A stretch of 64,000 nt of DNA, taken from positions 62,001 through 126,000 of the forward strand of contig JAKLFB010000017.1 of the NCBI GenBank assembly GCA_022711435.1. The letters run 5' to 3'. This stretch comes from Verrucomicrobiota bacterium. GTDB taxonomy: Bacteria; Verrucomicrobiota; Verrucomicrobiia; Limisphaerales; UBA1319. A model generated the notes under the pieces. That model ran no database searches. It was not told where the DNA came from and worked only from the letters and a program-made list of their open reading frames with translations. The translations under genes and the position numbers were made by a program. Every line of letters begins with the position of its first letter. Position 1 is the stretch's first letter. Shown piece after piece: positions 18,063-27,751 of the stretch.

Positions 18063-19045
18063 TCCAGATACTCCTCCGCCGCGCCGAACAGCCCCTCCTG
18101 GCTGGCTGCCCGCTGGATCCGATGCAGGCACCGGCCCGTCGGCTCGATGCCCGTCCCGATGAAATTCGCGTATTTCTTGAACCGCTCGACCTGGGCCCGC
18201 TCCGGGCAGCCCGGTGAGGCAAGGGCCGCATAGAGCTCGCGCAGATACCCCAGCACCATCCGGCCCGTCGGACGCCCCACAGCCCCTCCGGACCGATGCT
18301 CCCGGATCTGGCGGAAGATCCATGGATTCCGGATCGCGCCCCGCCCAACCATCACGCCCCGCGCGCCCGTCATGGCCAGGACGCGGTCGGCCTGCGCGAA
18401 GGAGCCGATGTCCCCGTTGGCCAGCACCGGGCAGCTCAGCCCCGCGACCGCCCGGGCGATCCAATCGTAATGCACGGCGCCCCCATACATCTGCTGGACC
18501 GTTCGCCCGTGTACGGTCACCAGATCGACCCCGTGCCGGCTCACGAGCGGCAGCCATCGCTCGCACTCCTCGGGCGCCGACCAGCCCAGCCGGATCTTCA
18601 CCGTCAACGGCATCGCGATGGCATCCCGCAAGGCCCCCAATATGGCCTCCAGACGCCCCAGATCCCGAAGCAATCCTCCGCCCGCTCCCTTTCGGCTCAC
18701 CACCGGGACCGGGCATCCCGCGTTCAAATCGATCGCGGCGACAGGGTGCTGGCTCAGCTCGCGCGCCGTCCGCGCCAGCGCTGCGGCATCCGTCCCCACC
18801 AGCTGCGCCACGACGGGCCGGCCGGTTGGATTGTTCGTGATCGACCGAAGGATGTCCCGGTCCAGCCTCGAGGCCGCGTGGACCCGGAAGAACTCGGTGA
18901 AGAACAGATCCGGACCCCCGAACCGGATCAGTATGCGCCAGAACGCCGCATGGGTGACGTCCTGCATGGGGGCCATCGCCAGCAGCGGCTCGGGCTGGGC
19001 CAGCAACCGGCCCCAGGCCGTCCGCGCGGTCCCTGTTCGCGTCAC
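18023..19045 (-). CDS. tRNA-dihydrouridine synthase
   Basis: A 340-residue FMN enzyme that reduces uridine to dihydrouridine in tRNA D-loops. Family blocks are [16 protein letters not shown] near residue 20, [17 protein letters not shown] near 78 and [20 protein letters not shown] near 103. In the last block the catalytic cysteine lies in [25 protein letters not shown] and VLANGDI follow, with the G-R-G-A motif [12 protein letters not shown] near 245. The GTG start at 19045 overlaps the previous gene's stop as GTGA, so it is the last gene of a four-gene minus-strand operon. It is closest to the DusB/DusA-type layout, but the subfamily was not assigned. Confidence 0.88.
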   Translation of the reverse strand: MTRTGTARTAWGRLLAQPEPLLAMAPMQDVTHAAFWRILIRFGGPDLFFTEFFRVHAASRLDRDILRSITNNPTGRPVVAQLVGTDAAALARTARELSQHPVAAIDLNAGCPVPVVSRKGAGGGLLRDLGRLEAILGALRDAIAMPLTVKIRLGWSAPEECERWLPLVSRHGVDLVTVHGRTVQQMYGGAVHYDWIARAVAGLSCPVLANGDIGSFAQADRVLAMTGARGVMVGRGAIRNPWIFRQIREHRSGGAVGRPTGRMVLGYLRELYAALASPGCPERAQVERFKKYANFIGTGIEPTGRCLHRIQRAASQEGLFGAAEEYLDHDRPLEPLAGPG

Positions 19046-19596
19046 TTCGCAGCCCTCGTTTCCGCCGCCCCAGCCCCGTCAGGCTCCGGGCGCATGAAGA
19101 ACCGCCACTGGCAGAAGCAGTGGGCCGGATGCGGATCCGGGGGCGCGAACTGGCACTCGACCGCGATCCGCTCGTCAATCACCCGGGCGAATGCTTCGAA
19201 CTCGGCGGCGTGCATGGCCTTGCATTGGTATTCGCCGAGACCTCGCCGGAGCCGCGCCTCCTGGGTTGGACACGAAGGCACGGAGAGAACCACCTCGTCC
19301 GGCCTCTCCTCGATCTGGTAGCCCACCAGCATGCACCAGGGGAACAGCCGTTGCGCCTTGACGAAGCCGGCCAGCCCCTTTTCGCGGATCTGAAACCGGG
19401 CGACCAGGTCTTTGGCGGCCATGCCCGACACTTTGCCCCAGACCTCCTCGTTGACCTTTTCGGCCACCGGCTGCCCATAGCGATCGGCGACCTTGAGAAA
19501 CCAGAAGGCGTCCACGACCCGGTAATGCCAGAGCAGGAACTCGAGATACTGCCGCCGCCCTGCGTCGTCCATCGCATCCAACACGCTTACGTCCAT
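19042..19596 (-). CDS. DUF6125-like protein of unknown function
   Basis: A 184-residue soluble protein. It resembles the DUF6125 family as I remember it, with conserved stretches [55 protein letters not shown] and [19 protein letters not shown]. Several conserved Cys and His residues in the C-terminal half ([30 protein letters not shown]) could form a metal or substrate pocket. The family has no established function. It starts 10 bases inside the end of the PAP2 gene and overlaps the dihydrouridine synthase start by 4 bases, so it is translationally coupled to both. Confidence 0.65.
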   Translation of the reverse strand: MDVSVLDAMDDAGRRQYLEFLLWHYRVVDAFWFLKVADRYGQPVAEKVNEEVWGKVSGMAAKDLVARFQIREKGLAGFVKAQRLFPWCMLVGYQIEERPDEVVLSVPSCPTQEARLRRGLGEYQCKAMHAAEFEAFARVIDERIAVECQFAPPDPHPAHCFCQWRFFMRPEPDGAGAAETRAAK

Positions 19597-20483
19597 GGCT
19601 GTGTCCTTTGCTCGGTCTTCCAATCTCGCGCCGCATCCATCCGCCGCCACAGCGGAGGGGCCGCCGCGAGGGTCGCTCCCGCCAGGAGAATGCCCGCCGC
19701 CACATCCGCAACGTAGTGGACGCTGATGTAGACAGTCGAGAATACGATCGCCAGGGCCCATGCCCAGAAAAAAAGCCCGAGCCGGTTCAGGAACCGGGAG
19801 GCCAGGATGGCGGGCGCCAGGGAAAGGGCCGTGTGGCCGCTGGGGAAGGCGTCCAGGGTTGTGGCCTCGACCCGGTGCAGGAAGACGCGGACTGCCCTCG
19901 AGATAGCACCGCCGCCCAGCTCGGCGGCCTCGAGCGCTCGCGGGATGCGCGGCCCCTCCGCTGGCCATAAAAAATAGCCCAGGAACGACAGATAGAATCC
20001 CAATAGGATCGTGAACGTAACCCGCTCGAATGGGCCCGGCCCAACCCGGGATCGCACCAGCAGCGCGACGGCGACCGGCAGCAGATAGAAGCTTGCGTAG
20101 GCGACGTAGACAAGGTCCGTCAAGGCCGCCGGCCGGCCGAAGGCGCCCCGCCAGCTCGATGCGACCGATCGAAACCACCGCGCGTCCACGGCCGCCAGGG
20201 CCGCGTCCCAGCGGATCGGATTCACTGCCGCCACCAGGGGCTGCAGGAGCAGATACACGCCGAGCACCATGATCACAGGGGCAACATCCCGTGCCAGGGC
20301 CATCCGGTGTGTTCGAGGAACGCCGCTCAGGGCAAGCGTGGCCAGGAGCAGGGCGCCAAAGACCGCAACCCGAAGGCCCCAGCCTTCGGGCCGAGCCAGC
20401 AGCGCCAGCCCCAGCAGGCTGGCCAGGACCAGGGCCGTGAGCTTCTCCGAAGGCCGAAGGCTGGAGGTTGCTGGCCGGATCAT
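19587..20483 (-). CDS. PAP2-family membrane phosphatase
   Basis: A 298-residue integral membrane protein with about six or more hydrophobic helices. The PAP2 phosphatase motifs are visible: PSGHTALSL near residue 215 and [11 protein letters not shown] near 257, containing the catalytic histidines. The first motif (K-x6-RP) is degenerate: the corresponding stretch reads [11 protein letters not shown]. Members dephosphorylate phosphatidic acid, undecaprenyl pyrophosphate or ceramide-type lipids at the membrane, and some are inositol-phosphorylceramide synthase-like. The ATG at 20483 overlaps the stop of the upstream gene as ATGA. Its place beside an acyltransferase-fold gene suggests lipid metabolism, which is an inference. 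Confidence 0.8.
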   Translation of the reverse strand: MIRPATSSLRPSEKLTALVLASLLGLALLARPEGWGLRVAVFGALLLATLALSGVPRTHRMALARDVAPVIMVLGVYLLLQPLVAAVNPIRWDAALAAVDARWFRSVASSWRGAFGRPAALTDLVYVAYASFYLLPVAVALLVRSRVGPGPFERVTFTILLGFYLSFLGYFLWPAEGPRIPRALEAAELGGGAISRAVRVFLHRVEATTLDAFPSGHTALSLAPAILASRFLNRLGLFFWAWALAIVFSTVYISVHYVADVAAGILLAGATLAAAPPLWRRMDAARDWKTEQRTQPWT

Positions 20484-21358
20484 GTGCGCCGCGCAGCTTC
20501 CTTCGCGCACCGCCAGGCGGGGGCTCCCTCGGGCGGCCCCAGATGCTCGGAGGGATGTTCCAGGATGTTCCGCACGAGCGCCAGGGACCGCGCGCTCGAG
20601 AACGCGTCGTCGATCCGCTCGTCGAAGGTCCAACGCACCGAGAGCATGTCCTCCATGGCGACGCCGCGCGCCGAGGGGGTGGCAACACGGCGGGGCGCGG
20701 AAACGGCCCCGAAGATGGAGACCGTGCCGTATTCGTAGAGGTGATGGAATGCGTCGGAGATGCCCACGGATCCCAGGTTGGCAAGGAACAGGCTCGAGAA
20801 CATGGGATCGTCCCGGATCATGAAGCCAGGATAGAGGTTCCATCGATCCAGGCGGCGGGCCAGCCCGATCAACCAGCGAACCGCAGGGCCGGGGAGCCGC
20901 ATGACGAGAGCCACCTCCCGGTCCAGCCGCCGGCCCGAGCGGCGCGCCTCATCCACCTGCGACGACATCCGGGCCGAGAAGGCCTGGAAGCTCTCGCCAG
21001 GCAGCGCCGGCAGCTTGACCGCGGCGATGGGCGATTCGTCCGTGAAGGCGGTCTTGACCGCGAAGGAGACGGACACGCCCCGGCGCTGGTAAATCCGGCC
21101 GCCGGAGACGAATCGGTTCAGGCGCGGCCGGGCCTCGAGGGCCGCCGCGCAGGCGTAGGCGACGAGGTGGAAGAGAATCGCGCGAGGTGTGTGGGCCCGG
21201 TTGTAAGCCTTGAGCCAAACCCGCGCATCCGCGATGCGGTAGTGGGTCTCGTGGTAGACGCAGCTCTCGTTCCGGGTGGGCATCAGGCAGGCCATGATCC
21301 GCCGCACGGGCGCCTCCCCGCGGACCAGGTCGCCGTCAGGACGTGAGAACATGGGCAT
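20480..21358 (-). CDS. 2-oxo-acid dehydrogenase E2/CAT-fold acyltransferase-like protein lacking the catalytic His
   Basis: A 292-residue protein resembling the catalytic domain of dihydrolipoamide acyltransferases. Matching stretches are [40 protein letters not shown] and a C-terminal [20 protein letters not shown] corresponding to the family's DHRVIDGA catalytic motif. In that motif the histidine is replaced (FDERIDDAF), so classical acyl transfer chemistry is doubtful. There is no lipoyl or E1/E3-binding domain. The start is ambiguous: ATG codons lie at 21388, 21358 and 21352, and I chose 21358. It is the first gene of an operon with PAP2, DUF6125-like and dihydrouridine synthase genes. 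Confidence 0.6.
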   Translation of the reverse strand: MPMFSRPDGDLVRGEAPVRRIMACLMPTRNESCVYHETHYRIADARVWLKAYNRAHTPRAILFHLVAYACAAALEARPRLNRFVSGGRIYQRRGVSVSFAVKTAFTDESPIAAVKLPALPGESFQAFSARMSSQVDEARRSGRRLDREVALVMRLPGPAVRWLIGLARRLDRWNLYPGFMIRDDPMFSSLFLANLGSVGISDAFHHLYEYGTVSIFGAVSAPRRVATPSARGVAMEDMLSVRWTFDERIDDAFSSARSLALVRNILEHPSEHLGPPEGAPAWRCAKEAARRT

Positions 21359-21666
21359 GGCCCAGGGTTGTGGGCGCAGACCCCGCAAAAGTCAAGAACG
21401 ACGGCCATGGGGGGGGATTCGGGGATTCGGGGTTCCGACAGAATCCCAAGATCCAAACGCGACACGCCGAATTTGAATTCGTCCGTGAAGGGCCGGACGC
21501 GCGGGAGGTCCGGAGGCGCTGCAGCCCGGCTCGCCGGGATGGCGAACGGCGCCAGATTGTCCAGCAAGACCAGATGAAGAGAGGCGATGCGTTTCGCGGA
21601 TGCACTCTGAAACGTTTTCGGCCCAGTCTTGTCCAACCATGGACTTCGTAAATAATCGATCCCGAC
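21359..21666. other. 308-bp divergent intergenic region
   Basis: No gene is supported. A short tandem GGATTCGGGGATTCGGGGTT occurs near 21417. An AT-rich TAAATAAT lies about 17 bases before the next start codon, preceded by TTGTCC, and could be part of a promoter, but the spacing is poor. Confidence 0.35.
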
Positions 21667-23265
21667 ATGTCATCCGATCCAGACACGACCGAAGAGCAAA
21701 GCCGAAGCCGCTCTTACTACCGCCTGTTGTTTCTCGCCGCCGGCCTGGTCGTGCTGGCGGCCGGGGTTCACACGGTCGAGTTCGGCCGCGGCCATCATGC
21801 CTGGAGCCAATACCTGCGCACTCGCCCGAGCCCCGACATCCCGCTGGATTGGCAAAAGTACATCCCCCTGCCGGCATCCGACGATGAGAACTTCGCCATG
21901 ACGCCGTTTTTCCGGCCCCTGTTCGATTTCGAGCCTGGCACCCAGCGATGGCGGGATCCGGAGGCCGTGGAACGGATCCAGAAGGATTTCGGGGCCCCAT
22001 ATATTTGGGATGACCGCTCCATCTTGTTCGATCATTGGCTCCAAGAGGGGCGCATCGAGCCCTCGGAATGGCTGCGGGTCAATGCCCGCCGGCTGGATCA
22101 AGCGGCCGGGAAAGCGCCTGCATTCCCGCAACCCTCGCCCTTGACAGACCGTGCGGAGGCAGCCCGGGCGTTGCTGGCCCGGCTCGAACCGTTCGCTCCG
22201 GTGTTCGCCGAACTGCATCAGGCCAGCCGCCGGCCCCATGCGCGCTTCAATCTCCGATACGAGCAAGCCCCGCTTCTCTCGATGGCGATGCCGCACCTTG
22301 CCGTGGTGAAGAAGGCGGGCCTCATGCTCCAGTGGCAGGCGGTGGCGCGGCTCGATCTGGGGCAGACCGAGGCCGCGTTCGAAGATCTTCTCCTGCTCGG
22401 AGCCTTGGCCGATTCCATCCGCGACGAGCCTGTCCTCATCTCGCATCTTGTCCGCGTGGCGGCCATCCGGGGCGCCGTCCAGGTGGTCGGCCAGGGATTG
22501 GCCGATCGGCGGTGGTCCGCCAGCCAGCTGCGCCGGATCGAGGCGCAGCTCGCCCCCCTCCAGCTCATCGCCGAATGCCGCCATGCCCTCCAGGCCGAAC
22601 GCGCCGGCGGTTTGCGGGTGATCGATCAGGTCCAGAAAGAACGCGCACTGCTCTTCCATATGGCCGATGACGATTCGTCCCAAGCTTGGGCCCCGGGAAC
22701 TTTGGCACGCCTGATTCCCGCCGGATGGTTCGATCTGGAGAAGAGCAACTACGCGCGCGGCTTCGATCGGTTGATCGAGAAAAGCTTTGCGCCTGACGCC
22801 TGCCGCGTGAACCCGGCCGGCCTGGCCGAGTTCGAGCAGCACCTGGACCATCTCGGCGTGGACAGCCAGTTGATCCGGCACCGCTTCTTCCTGTGCGTGC
22901 TGCTCTCGCCGATGACCAAGGCCATCCAGCGCGCCGCCCACGCCCAGACGCTGGTCGACCTTGTCCGGATCGCATCCGCCCTCGATCGGCGCCGCCAAGA
23001 CCTCGGCGCCCATCCCGGCCGCCTCGAGGACCTGGTTCCGGCCTGTCTCGATGCGCTGCCCGCCGACCGGATCACCGGCCAATCGCTCGGGTACCGCAAG
23101 ACCGAGGCGGGCGGTTTTGTCCTCTATGCCGCGGGCTGGAACGGGCGCGACGATGGCGGCCAGATCGGTCTTCACGAAAACAAATCCCCCAACCTGGACG
23201 AGGGCGACTGGGTCTGGCCCCGGCCGCCCGGGCAGGGGGCAATGGGGTCGCATCTAAATAATTGA
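21667..23265 (+). CDS. Membrane-anchored protein of unknown function
   Basis: A 532-residue protein with a single N-terminal transmembrane anchor (residues 18-37, YRLLFLAAGLVVLAAGVHTV) and a long, mostly helical extracytoplasmic part. Recognisable stretches are NFAMTPFFRPLFDFEPGTQR, DLGQTEAAFEDLLLLGALAD and LVDLVRIASALDRRRQDLG with PEDLVP-like end motifs. Similar proteins are, to my knowledge, common in Verrucomicrobiota and carry no assigned function. The last nine codons (GAMGSHLNN and stop) are written by the left arm of the REP-like element at 23238, so the natural C-terminus may have been altered by its insertion. Confidence 0.7.
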   Translation: MSSDPDTTEEQSRSRSYYRLLFLAAGLVVLAAGVHTVEFGRGHHAWSQYLRTRPSPDIPLDWQKYIPLPASDDENFAMTPFFRPLFDFEPGTQRWRDPEAVERIQKDFGAPYIWDDRSILFDHWLQEGRIEPSEWLRVNARRLDQAAGKAPAFPQPSPLTDRAEAARALLARLEPFAPVFAELHQASRRPHARFNLRYEQAPLLSMAMPHLAVVKKAGLMLQWQAVARLDLGQTEAAFEDLLLLGALADSIRDEPVLISHLVRVAAIRGAVQVVGQGLADRRWSASQLRRIEAQLAPLQLIAECRHALQAERAGGLRVIDQVQKERALLFHMADDDSSQAWAPGTLARLIPAGWFDLEKSNYARGFDRLIEKSFAPDACRVNPAGLAEFEQHLDHLGVDSQLIRHRFFLCVLLSPMTKAIQRAAHAQTLVDLVRIASALDRRRQDLGAHPGRLEDLVPACLDALPADRITGQSLGYRKTEAGGFVLYAAGWNGRDDGGQIGLHENKSPNLDEGDWVWPRPPGQGAMGSHLNN

Positions 23266-23525
23266 CAAATGAGCCTGCGAAGAAGAAGACGCACGCGATC
23301 CGATCGGTGCGCGTCCGATCATCCAGCGCCGAATACCGCCTTGCCCGCCGGGAGCTCCATCGCAGCAGGTTGTCTGAGGAGGATCTTGGCGGTGTGTGCC
23401 GTTTGGTTGGTGGGCGGCGGGGGGCGGGACGGTCGGGTCTGGCCATGGAACACGGCGGCAAGCAGCGGGGTCGCCGGGGGGATGCAAGTATCAATTGTCA
23501 AATATGTAGATGCGACCCCATTGCC
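23238..23525. repeat. REP-like inverted-repeat element 1
   Basis: The left arm GGCAATGGGGTCGCATCTA is repeated exactly, inverted, at the right end (23507-23525). Both arms continue into AT-rich TTGACA-containing tails (AATTGACAAATGA and the inverse of TCAATTGTCAAATATG). The element is 288 bp and encodes nothing recognisable. Its end design matches the element at 31926-32178. It fills the gap between two convergent genes. Confidence 0.75.
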
Positions 23526-23541
23526 TTCTCGCCGGCAGGAG

Positions 23542-24822
23542 TCACGGCGCGTTCAGCTCGAAGGGCCGCTCGTCCTTGTCGATGCAGGCCCGGGCCTGAA
23601 TGGCGGCGAGGGGATTGTCCCGGGTGATGGGTTCGGCCGACTCGTAGTCCCGCATCCGGCAGCCCGCCATGCTGATCGTGAGCCGCTGGCTGCCTCGAAC
23701 CCAGAGGAAATCGCGGGAGCGCCCCAGGTTGCTCAAGGCCGAGTTGCCGCCGGAGAACGCCTCGACATTCGAGAGCGCCGTGTGCCCCTGGCCCTCGATG
23801 ATCAGGGGATGGATCTCGCGAACTGACGGTCCCGTGTTGGCGATGATCGATCCCTGGGCGATCTGCCAGTTCCGATTGAACGTGCCGTCGCCCTGCTTCT
23901 GGATCCCAACGGTCACGCAATCGAGGTTGAAGCTCGTCAGCTGCCCATACGTGGCCGGCCCGAGCCACACCCCGCCATACGCACCGAACGTGAAGACGTC
24001 CATCAGGACCGCGTTATCCGTGTGATCGATCGCATAGGTGAACGTGCGCCGCGCCACGACGGCGTCGATGACCGCCCGGCTGAATCCGCCCCGGATGAAC
24101 CGCTGGTTGGCCGGATTCACATGGCAGTGCAGCACGCGCGGGATGTCGTAGCAATAATCGATCCGGACGAACTCGCCGCTCAAGGGGTACCCGTAGCAAT
24201 GCTCGATGAGAACCTGCTCGCACGGGTTGCGCCGCGCGGCACGGAAATCCATCGCCAGGTATTCGCCGAAAAAGGTCAGGCAAGAGAGCGTCACTCCCTG
24301 GGCCGGGCGATCGGGCGAGACCTGAATCGTGGCGGGGTAAGCGATGATCTTCGCGGGGTCATGCAGCGTCTGGTTCGGATACCAGAACTGGATGCCGCGG
24401 ACCTGGGTGGCGCCTTCCACAGTCAGGAAAGGGCGGTTGGTGTCGGTGATCTGGAGGACGCTTCCGACGGGGTGCGGCCGTTCCGGGTGCCTGGTTCCGC
24501 GACCCACGGGCCCATGGATGCCGATCAGCGACACGTTGCGCCGCAAGACAAGACCGCTGGCGACGGGGTAGGGCGTGTCGGATGGCTCGATCCAGATCGC
24601 CGCTCCGCTGGCTGCCGCGGCATCGATCGCCGTTTGCAGCAAATCCCGGTTGACAGCCGGCGGATTCGTGGGGCTGACCCCGATCTCACGGATGCCGCGG
24701 CCGGGGAATCCCTGGCCGCTTGCAGCCACACCCATTCCAATGCAGTGGAGCAACAACAGGCAAATCGCCAGAACGGTTCGGCTGCCGCTTCCGGATTCGG
24801 TCGTCTTCCCATGCGATATCAT
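23542..24822 (-). CDS. Secreted right-handed beta-helix (pectate-lyase-3-like) protein
   Basis: A 426-residue protein. A signal peptide covers residues 16-38 (VLAICLLLLHCIGMGVAASG). The mature protein begins with the Pectate_lyase_3-type segment NRDLLQTAIDAAAASGAAIW, followed by LVLRRNVSLIGIHGPVGRGT. Beta-helix rungs with short repeated hydrophobic strands follow (VRGIQFWYPN, VTLSCLTFFGEY, VLIEHCYGYPL, LTSFNLDCVTVGIQ). Such proteins bind or cleave polysaccharides outside the cell. No catalytic residues could be assigned, so lyase activity is only a possibility. A strong ribosome-binding site (AAGGAG) lies before the ATG. The gene is divergent from the sugar isomerase operon. Confidence 0.75.
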   Translation of the reverse strand: MISHGKTTESGSGSRTVLAICLLLLHCIGMGVAASGQGFPGRGIREIGVSPTNPPAVNRDLLQTAIDAAAASGAAIWIEPSDTPYPVASGLVLRRNVSLIGIHGPVGRGTRHPERPHPVGSVLQITDTNRPFLTVEGATQVRGIQFWYPNQTLHDPAKIIAYPATIQVSPDRPAQGVTLSCLTFFGEYLAMDFRAARRNPCEQVLIEHCYGYPLSGEFVRIDYCYDIPRVLHCHVNPANQRFIRGGFSRAVIDAVVARRTFTYAIDHTDNAVLMDVFTFGAYGGVWLGPATYGQLTSFNLDCVTVGIQKQGDGTFNRNWQIAQGSIIANTGPSVREIHPLIIEGQGHTALSNVEAFSGGNSALSNLGRSRDFLWVRGSQRLTISMAGCRMRDYESAEPITRDNPLAAIQARACIDKDERPFELNAP

Positions 24823-25000
24823 GCGCTCTCCTTACCGCCGGCGTCGGACCCAGGCAATCCTTCTGTTCCATCGGATTTCTCCTCGAGTGGGGCGAGGAAA
24901 CCGTCGTCTGCTACTCCACGAGCAGGCAACCGCGCGGTCTGCACGCCGGTGTTGCGGCAGCGGCTTCCAGTTGGGTATGTTGTCGGCAGCAAACTCGATA

Positions 25001-26497
25001 ATGGCCATGAACGCCAAAGCATCCGCCGGCGCCCCCTGCCCATCGACCCGCCGCCAAGCGCTCGGCGCCCGCATCGGGCTGCTGGGGGTGGGGCATCACA
25101 CCTACTGGCGGCAGTTCCCGGGGCTCCTGGATGAGATGCATCGGAAGATCGGTGTGCTGGGGGGGCGGATCCGGGCCGAAGGAATCGAGGTGGAGGAATT
25201 TGGGCTTGTGGACGACGCTCCGTCGGCCTGGGCGGCGCTGCCCCGGGTGAAAGGCGCGGACATCGATCTCCTCTTTGTGGACATGGCGACCTATGCCACC
25301 TCGTCGACCTTCGGGGTCATCTGCCGCGAGGTGAATGCGCCCATCGTGCTGGTCGCGCTTCAGCCGCTGGCCGCGATGGATTATCCGAACGGCACGACGC
25401 AGATGCAGCTGGCCAACGACGATTTCTGCTCGGTGCCGGAATTCACGGGCGTGGCCATCCGGTTCGGCAAGGCTGCGCCGCACGTCATCCTGGGCCATGA
25501 AACGGGCGATCCGGAGTCCGAAGCCGAGCTGGGCCGCTGGTGCGCGATCGCGAAGGCGCTTCGCAGCCTGCGCAAGGGCCGGGTCGGCCTGATGGGGCAC
25601 GTGCTCGAGTCCATGTATGACATGCACACCGATCCCACGGCGGTGACGGCGGCGTTTGGCTGTCACGCGCCGCTGCTCGAGCCGCACGACCTGATGCGCC
25701 ACTACCGAACGGCGGAGCGCGCGGCGATCGCGGCCAAGCGGCAGACCATCCTCGAGTTCTTCGACACGCCCGATCCGAAGAACGATCCCATCACCGAGAG
25801 GCTGACCGAGGTGGATCTGGAGACGGCGGCCCGGGCGGCGGTTGCGCTCGACGGCCTGATTGGGGAGAAGGATCTGACGGGGCTGGCGTATTATTACGAG
25901 GCGGATCCGGGCAGCGAGATGAGGACCCTGATGGCGAACCTGATCGTCGGCAACTCGATCCTGACCGGCGGCGGGTTTCCGATGTGCGGCGAGTATGACC
26001 TGAAGAACTGCATCGCCATGCTCATCTTCGACCGGCTGGGCATCGGCGGCAGCTTTGCCGAGTTTCACCCGGTGGATTTTGCGGCCGGCACCGTCCTGGT
26101 GGGGCACGATGGGCCGCATCACATCAGGATCGCCGATGGCCGGCCGGCGCTGCGCAGCCTGAAGAAATACCACGGGAAGCCGGGCAGCGGCGCGAGCGTC
26201 GAGTTCCGGCTGAAGGAGGGGCCGATCACGATGATGAGCATCGGCCAGAAGGCGGATGGCAAGTTCAAGTGCATCATCGCGGAGGGCATGTCCGAGCGCC
26301 GGCCGATTCCGCCGACGGGCAACACCAACACGCACGGCCGCTTCGGGCTGGATATTCGGTCGTTCCTGCGGGATTGGGTGAGGGAAGGTCCGACGCATCA
26401 TTTCGCGCTGGGCATCGGGCATCATGCGGAGACGCTGGTTCAAGTGGCGGGGTGCCTGGGCCTGGAGGCGGCTGTGGTGCGGCGGCAGGGGGGGTGA
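25001..26497 (+). CDS. L-fucose/L-arabinose isomerase-family protein
   Basis: A 498-residue cytoplasmic protein with the fucose/arabinose isomerase fold. The N-terminal part has RIGLLGVGHHTYWRQFPGLL and the substrate-binding region VDMATYATSSTFGVICREVN. The C-terminal part has the conserved GEYDLKNCIAMLIFDRLGIG and the metal-ligand-type segment SFAEFHPVDFAAGTVLVGHD followed by GPHH. Glutamate and histidine ligands typical of Mn-dependent aldose-ketose isomerases are therefore present (E in GEYD, H in FHPVD and HDGPHH). It probably isomerises a deoxy-sugar or pentose released by the GH106 enzyme encoded in the same operon. The ATG at 25001 (or 25007) is the start. The MFS gene follows after 9 bp. 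Confidence 0.8.
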   Translation: MAMNAKASAGAPCPSTRRQALGARIGLLGVGHHTYWRQFPGLLDEMHRKIGVLGGRIRAEGIEVEEFGLVDDAPSAWAALPRVKGADIDLLFVDMATYATSSTFGVICREVNAPIVLVALQPLAAMDYPNGTTQMQLANDDFCSVPEFTGVAIRFGKAAPHVILGHETGDPESEAELGRWCAIAKALRSLRKGRVGLMGHVLESMYDMHTDPTAVTAAFGCHAPLLEPHDLMRHYRTAERAAIAAKRQTILEFFDTPDPKNDPITERLTEVDLETAARAAVALDGLIGEKDLTGLAYYYEADPGSEMRTLMANLIVGNSILTGGGFPMCGEYDLKNCIAMLIFDRLGIGGSFAEFHPVDFAAGTVLVGHDGPHHIRIADGRPALRSLKKYHGKPGSGASVEFRLKEGPITMMSIGQKADGKFKCIIAEGMSERRPIPPTGNTNTHGRFGLDIRSFLRDWVREGPTHHFALGIGHHAETLVQVAGCLGLEAAVVRRQGG

Positions 26498-26506
26498 ACG
26501 GGCCGC

Positions 26507-27751
26507 ATGAGCAGCGCCGCTCCAGGCACGCCGGCTGTTCCCCGCATCGCGTGGATTCTGTGCGGCCTGCTGTTCGGGGCGACGGCTCTGAGCTTTCTCG
26601 ACCGCCAGGTGCTGTCCGTGCTCGCTCCGTCCCTGACGGAAGACCTGGGCATGAGCAACACGCAATACGCGCGCGTGGTGTCGGCGTTTGTGTTTGCCTA
26701 CACGGTCATGTTTGCGGCGGGCGGATGGCTGGTAGACCGGCTGGGGACGGTGCGCGGGCTCGCCCTGGCGGTGGCGGTGTGGTCGCTGGCCAGCGCGGGC
26801 CATGCGCTGGCGGCGGGCGCGCTCGGGTTGGGAGTGGCGCGGTTTGTTCTCGGGCTGGGCGAGGGGGCGTGTTTTCCGGGTGCGACCAAGGGCGCGGTCG
26901 AGTGGTTTCCGCCGCACAAGCGCAACCTGGCGATCGGGATTGCGATTGGGGGCTCGGCATTCGGGGCGGTGCTGGCGCCGCCGGTGACGGCGTGGCTGGC
27001 GGTGCGATTGGGCTGGCGCGGCGCGTTTGTGGCGACGGGCGCGATCGGCGCGGTGTGGGTGGCCGCCTGGCTGGCGGCAGGGCGCTTCGCACCGGACTCC
27101 GGTGCGGGCCGGGAGCCCGAACGGTCATCCGCCAAACCTGCATGGGGCGAGATCTTCCGGCACCCGGCTGCGTGGCGGTTGCTGCTGGCGCGGTTCTGTT
27201 TCGATCCGGTATTTTACTTCTACATGTTTTGGATCCCGCAGTATCTGTCGCGCGAGCGCGGATTCTCGCTTGAGGAGATCGGCCGGTATTACTGGATCCC
27301 GTTTCTTGCGCTGGGCTTGAGCAACATCGCGAGCGGCCGCCTGGGCGATCTCCTTTTGCAGCGGGGGTGGAGCGCCAGGGGGGTGCGGCGGACGCTGCTG
27401 GGGGCGGCTGCGTTCCTGACGCCCGTCTCGTGCCTGGTGATCATCGCGCCGGGCGCAGGGTGGGCGATCGCGCTGATGGCGGTGCTGATGGTGGCGCACG
27501 GCCTGTGGATCTGCAACTACGTCGCCCTCATCAGCGATCATTTCCCGTCGCGCGTCATGGCGACGGTATTCGGTCTGACGGGCACCGTGGGCGGCGCGGC
27601 GGGCATCCTGGCCAACATGGCCACCGGCCCCGTGGTGGACGGGCACGGTTTCGCGCCGATCTTCATTGGCACGTCATTTCTTTATCCGCTGGCGCTGGTC
27701 GTGCTGCTCACGATCCCGCGCGCGGCCGCCGCATTGGAGAGAAGACCATGA
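26507..27751 (+). CDS. MFS transporter, ACS (hexuronate/sugar-acid) type
   Basis: A 414-residue, 12-helix inner-membrane permease of the anion:cation symporter branch of the MFS. Diagnostic stretches are ALSFLDRQVLSVLAPSLTED near residue 28, GWLVDRLGTVRGLALAVAVW (loop 2-3 signature), RFVLGLGEGACFPGATKGAV near 112 and WFPPHKRNLAIGI. ExuT- and GudP-like homologues import hexuronates or sugar acids with protons. The position between a sugar isomerase and a rhamnosidase suggests uptake of the released monosaccharide. The stop overlaps the ATG of the glycosidase gene by 4 bases. Confidence 0.85.
   Translation: MSSAAPGTPAVPRIAWILCGLLFGATALSFLDRQVLSVLAPSLTEDLGMSNTQYARVVSAFVFAYTVMFAAGGWLVDRLGTVRGLALAVAVWSLASAGHALAAGALGLGVARFVLGLGEGACFPGATKGAVEWFPPHKRNLAIGIAIGGSAFGAVLAPPVTAWLAVRLGWRGAFVATGAIGAVWVAAWLAAGRFAPDSGAGREPERSSAKPAWGEIFRHPAAWRLLLARFCFDPVFYFYMFWIPQYLSRERGFSLEEIGRYYWIPFLALGLSNIASGRLGDLLLQRGWSARGVRRTLLGAAAFLTPVSCLVIIAPGAGWAIALMAVLMVAHGLWICNYVALISDHFPSRVMATVFGLTGTVGGAAGILANMATGPVVDGHGFAPIFIGTSFLYPLALVVLLTIPRAAAALERRP

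Noticed and set aside
16281..19178. A 965-codon minus-strand ORF across the ABC transporter and dihydrouridine synthase genes
   Set aside because: It covers the ABC gene in antisense and the synthase in a wrong frame; no domain is visible.
21417..21440. Short direct repeats GATTCGGG resembling the start of a repeat array
   Set aside because: Only two to three adjacent units with no spacers; not a CRISPR. No CRISPR array or cas gene was seen anywhere in the window.
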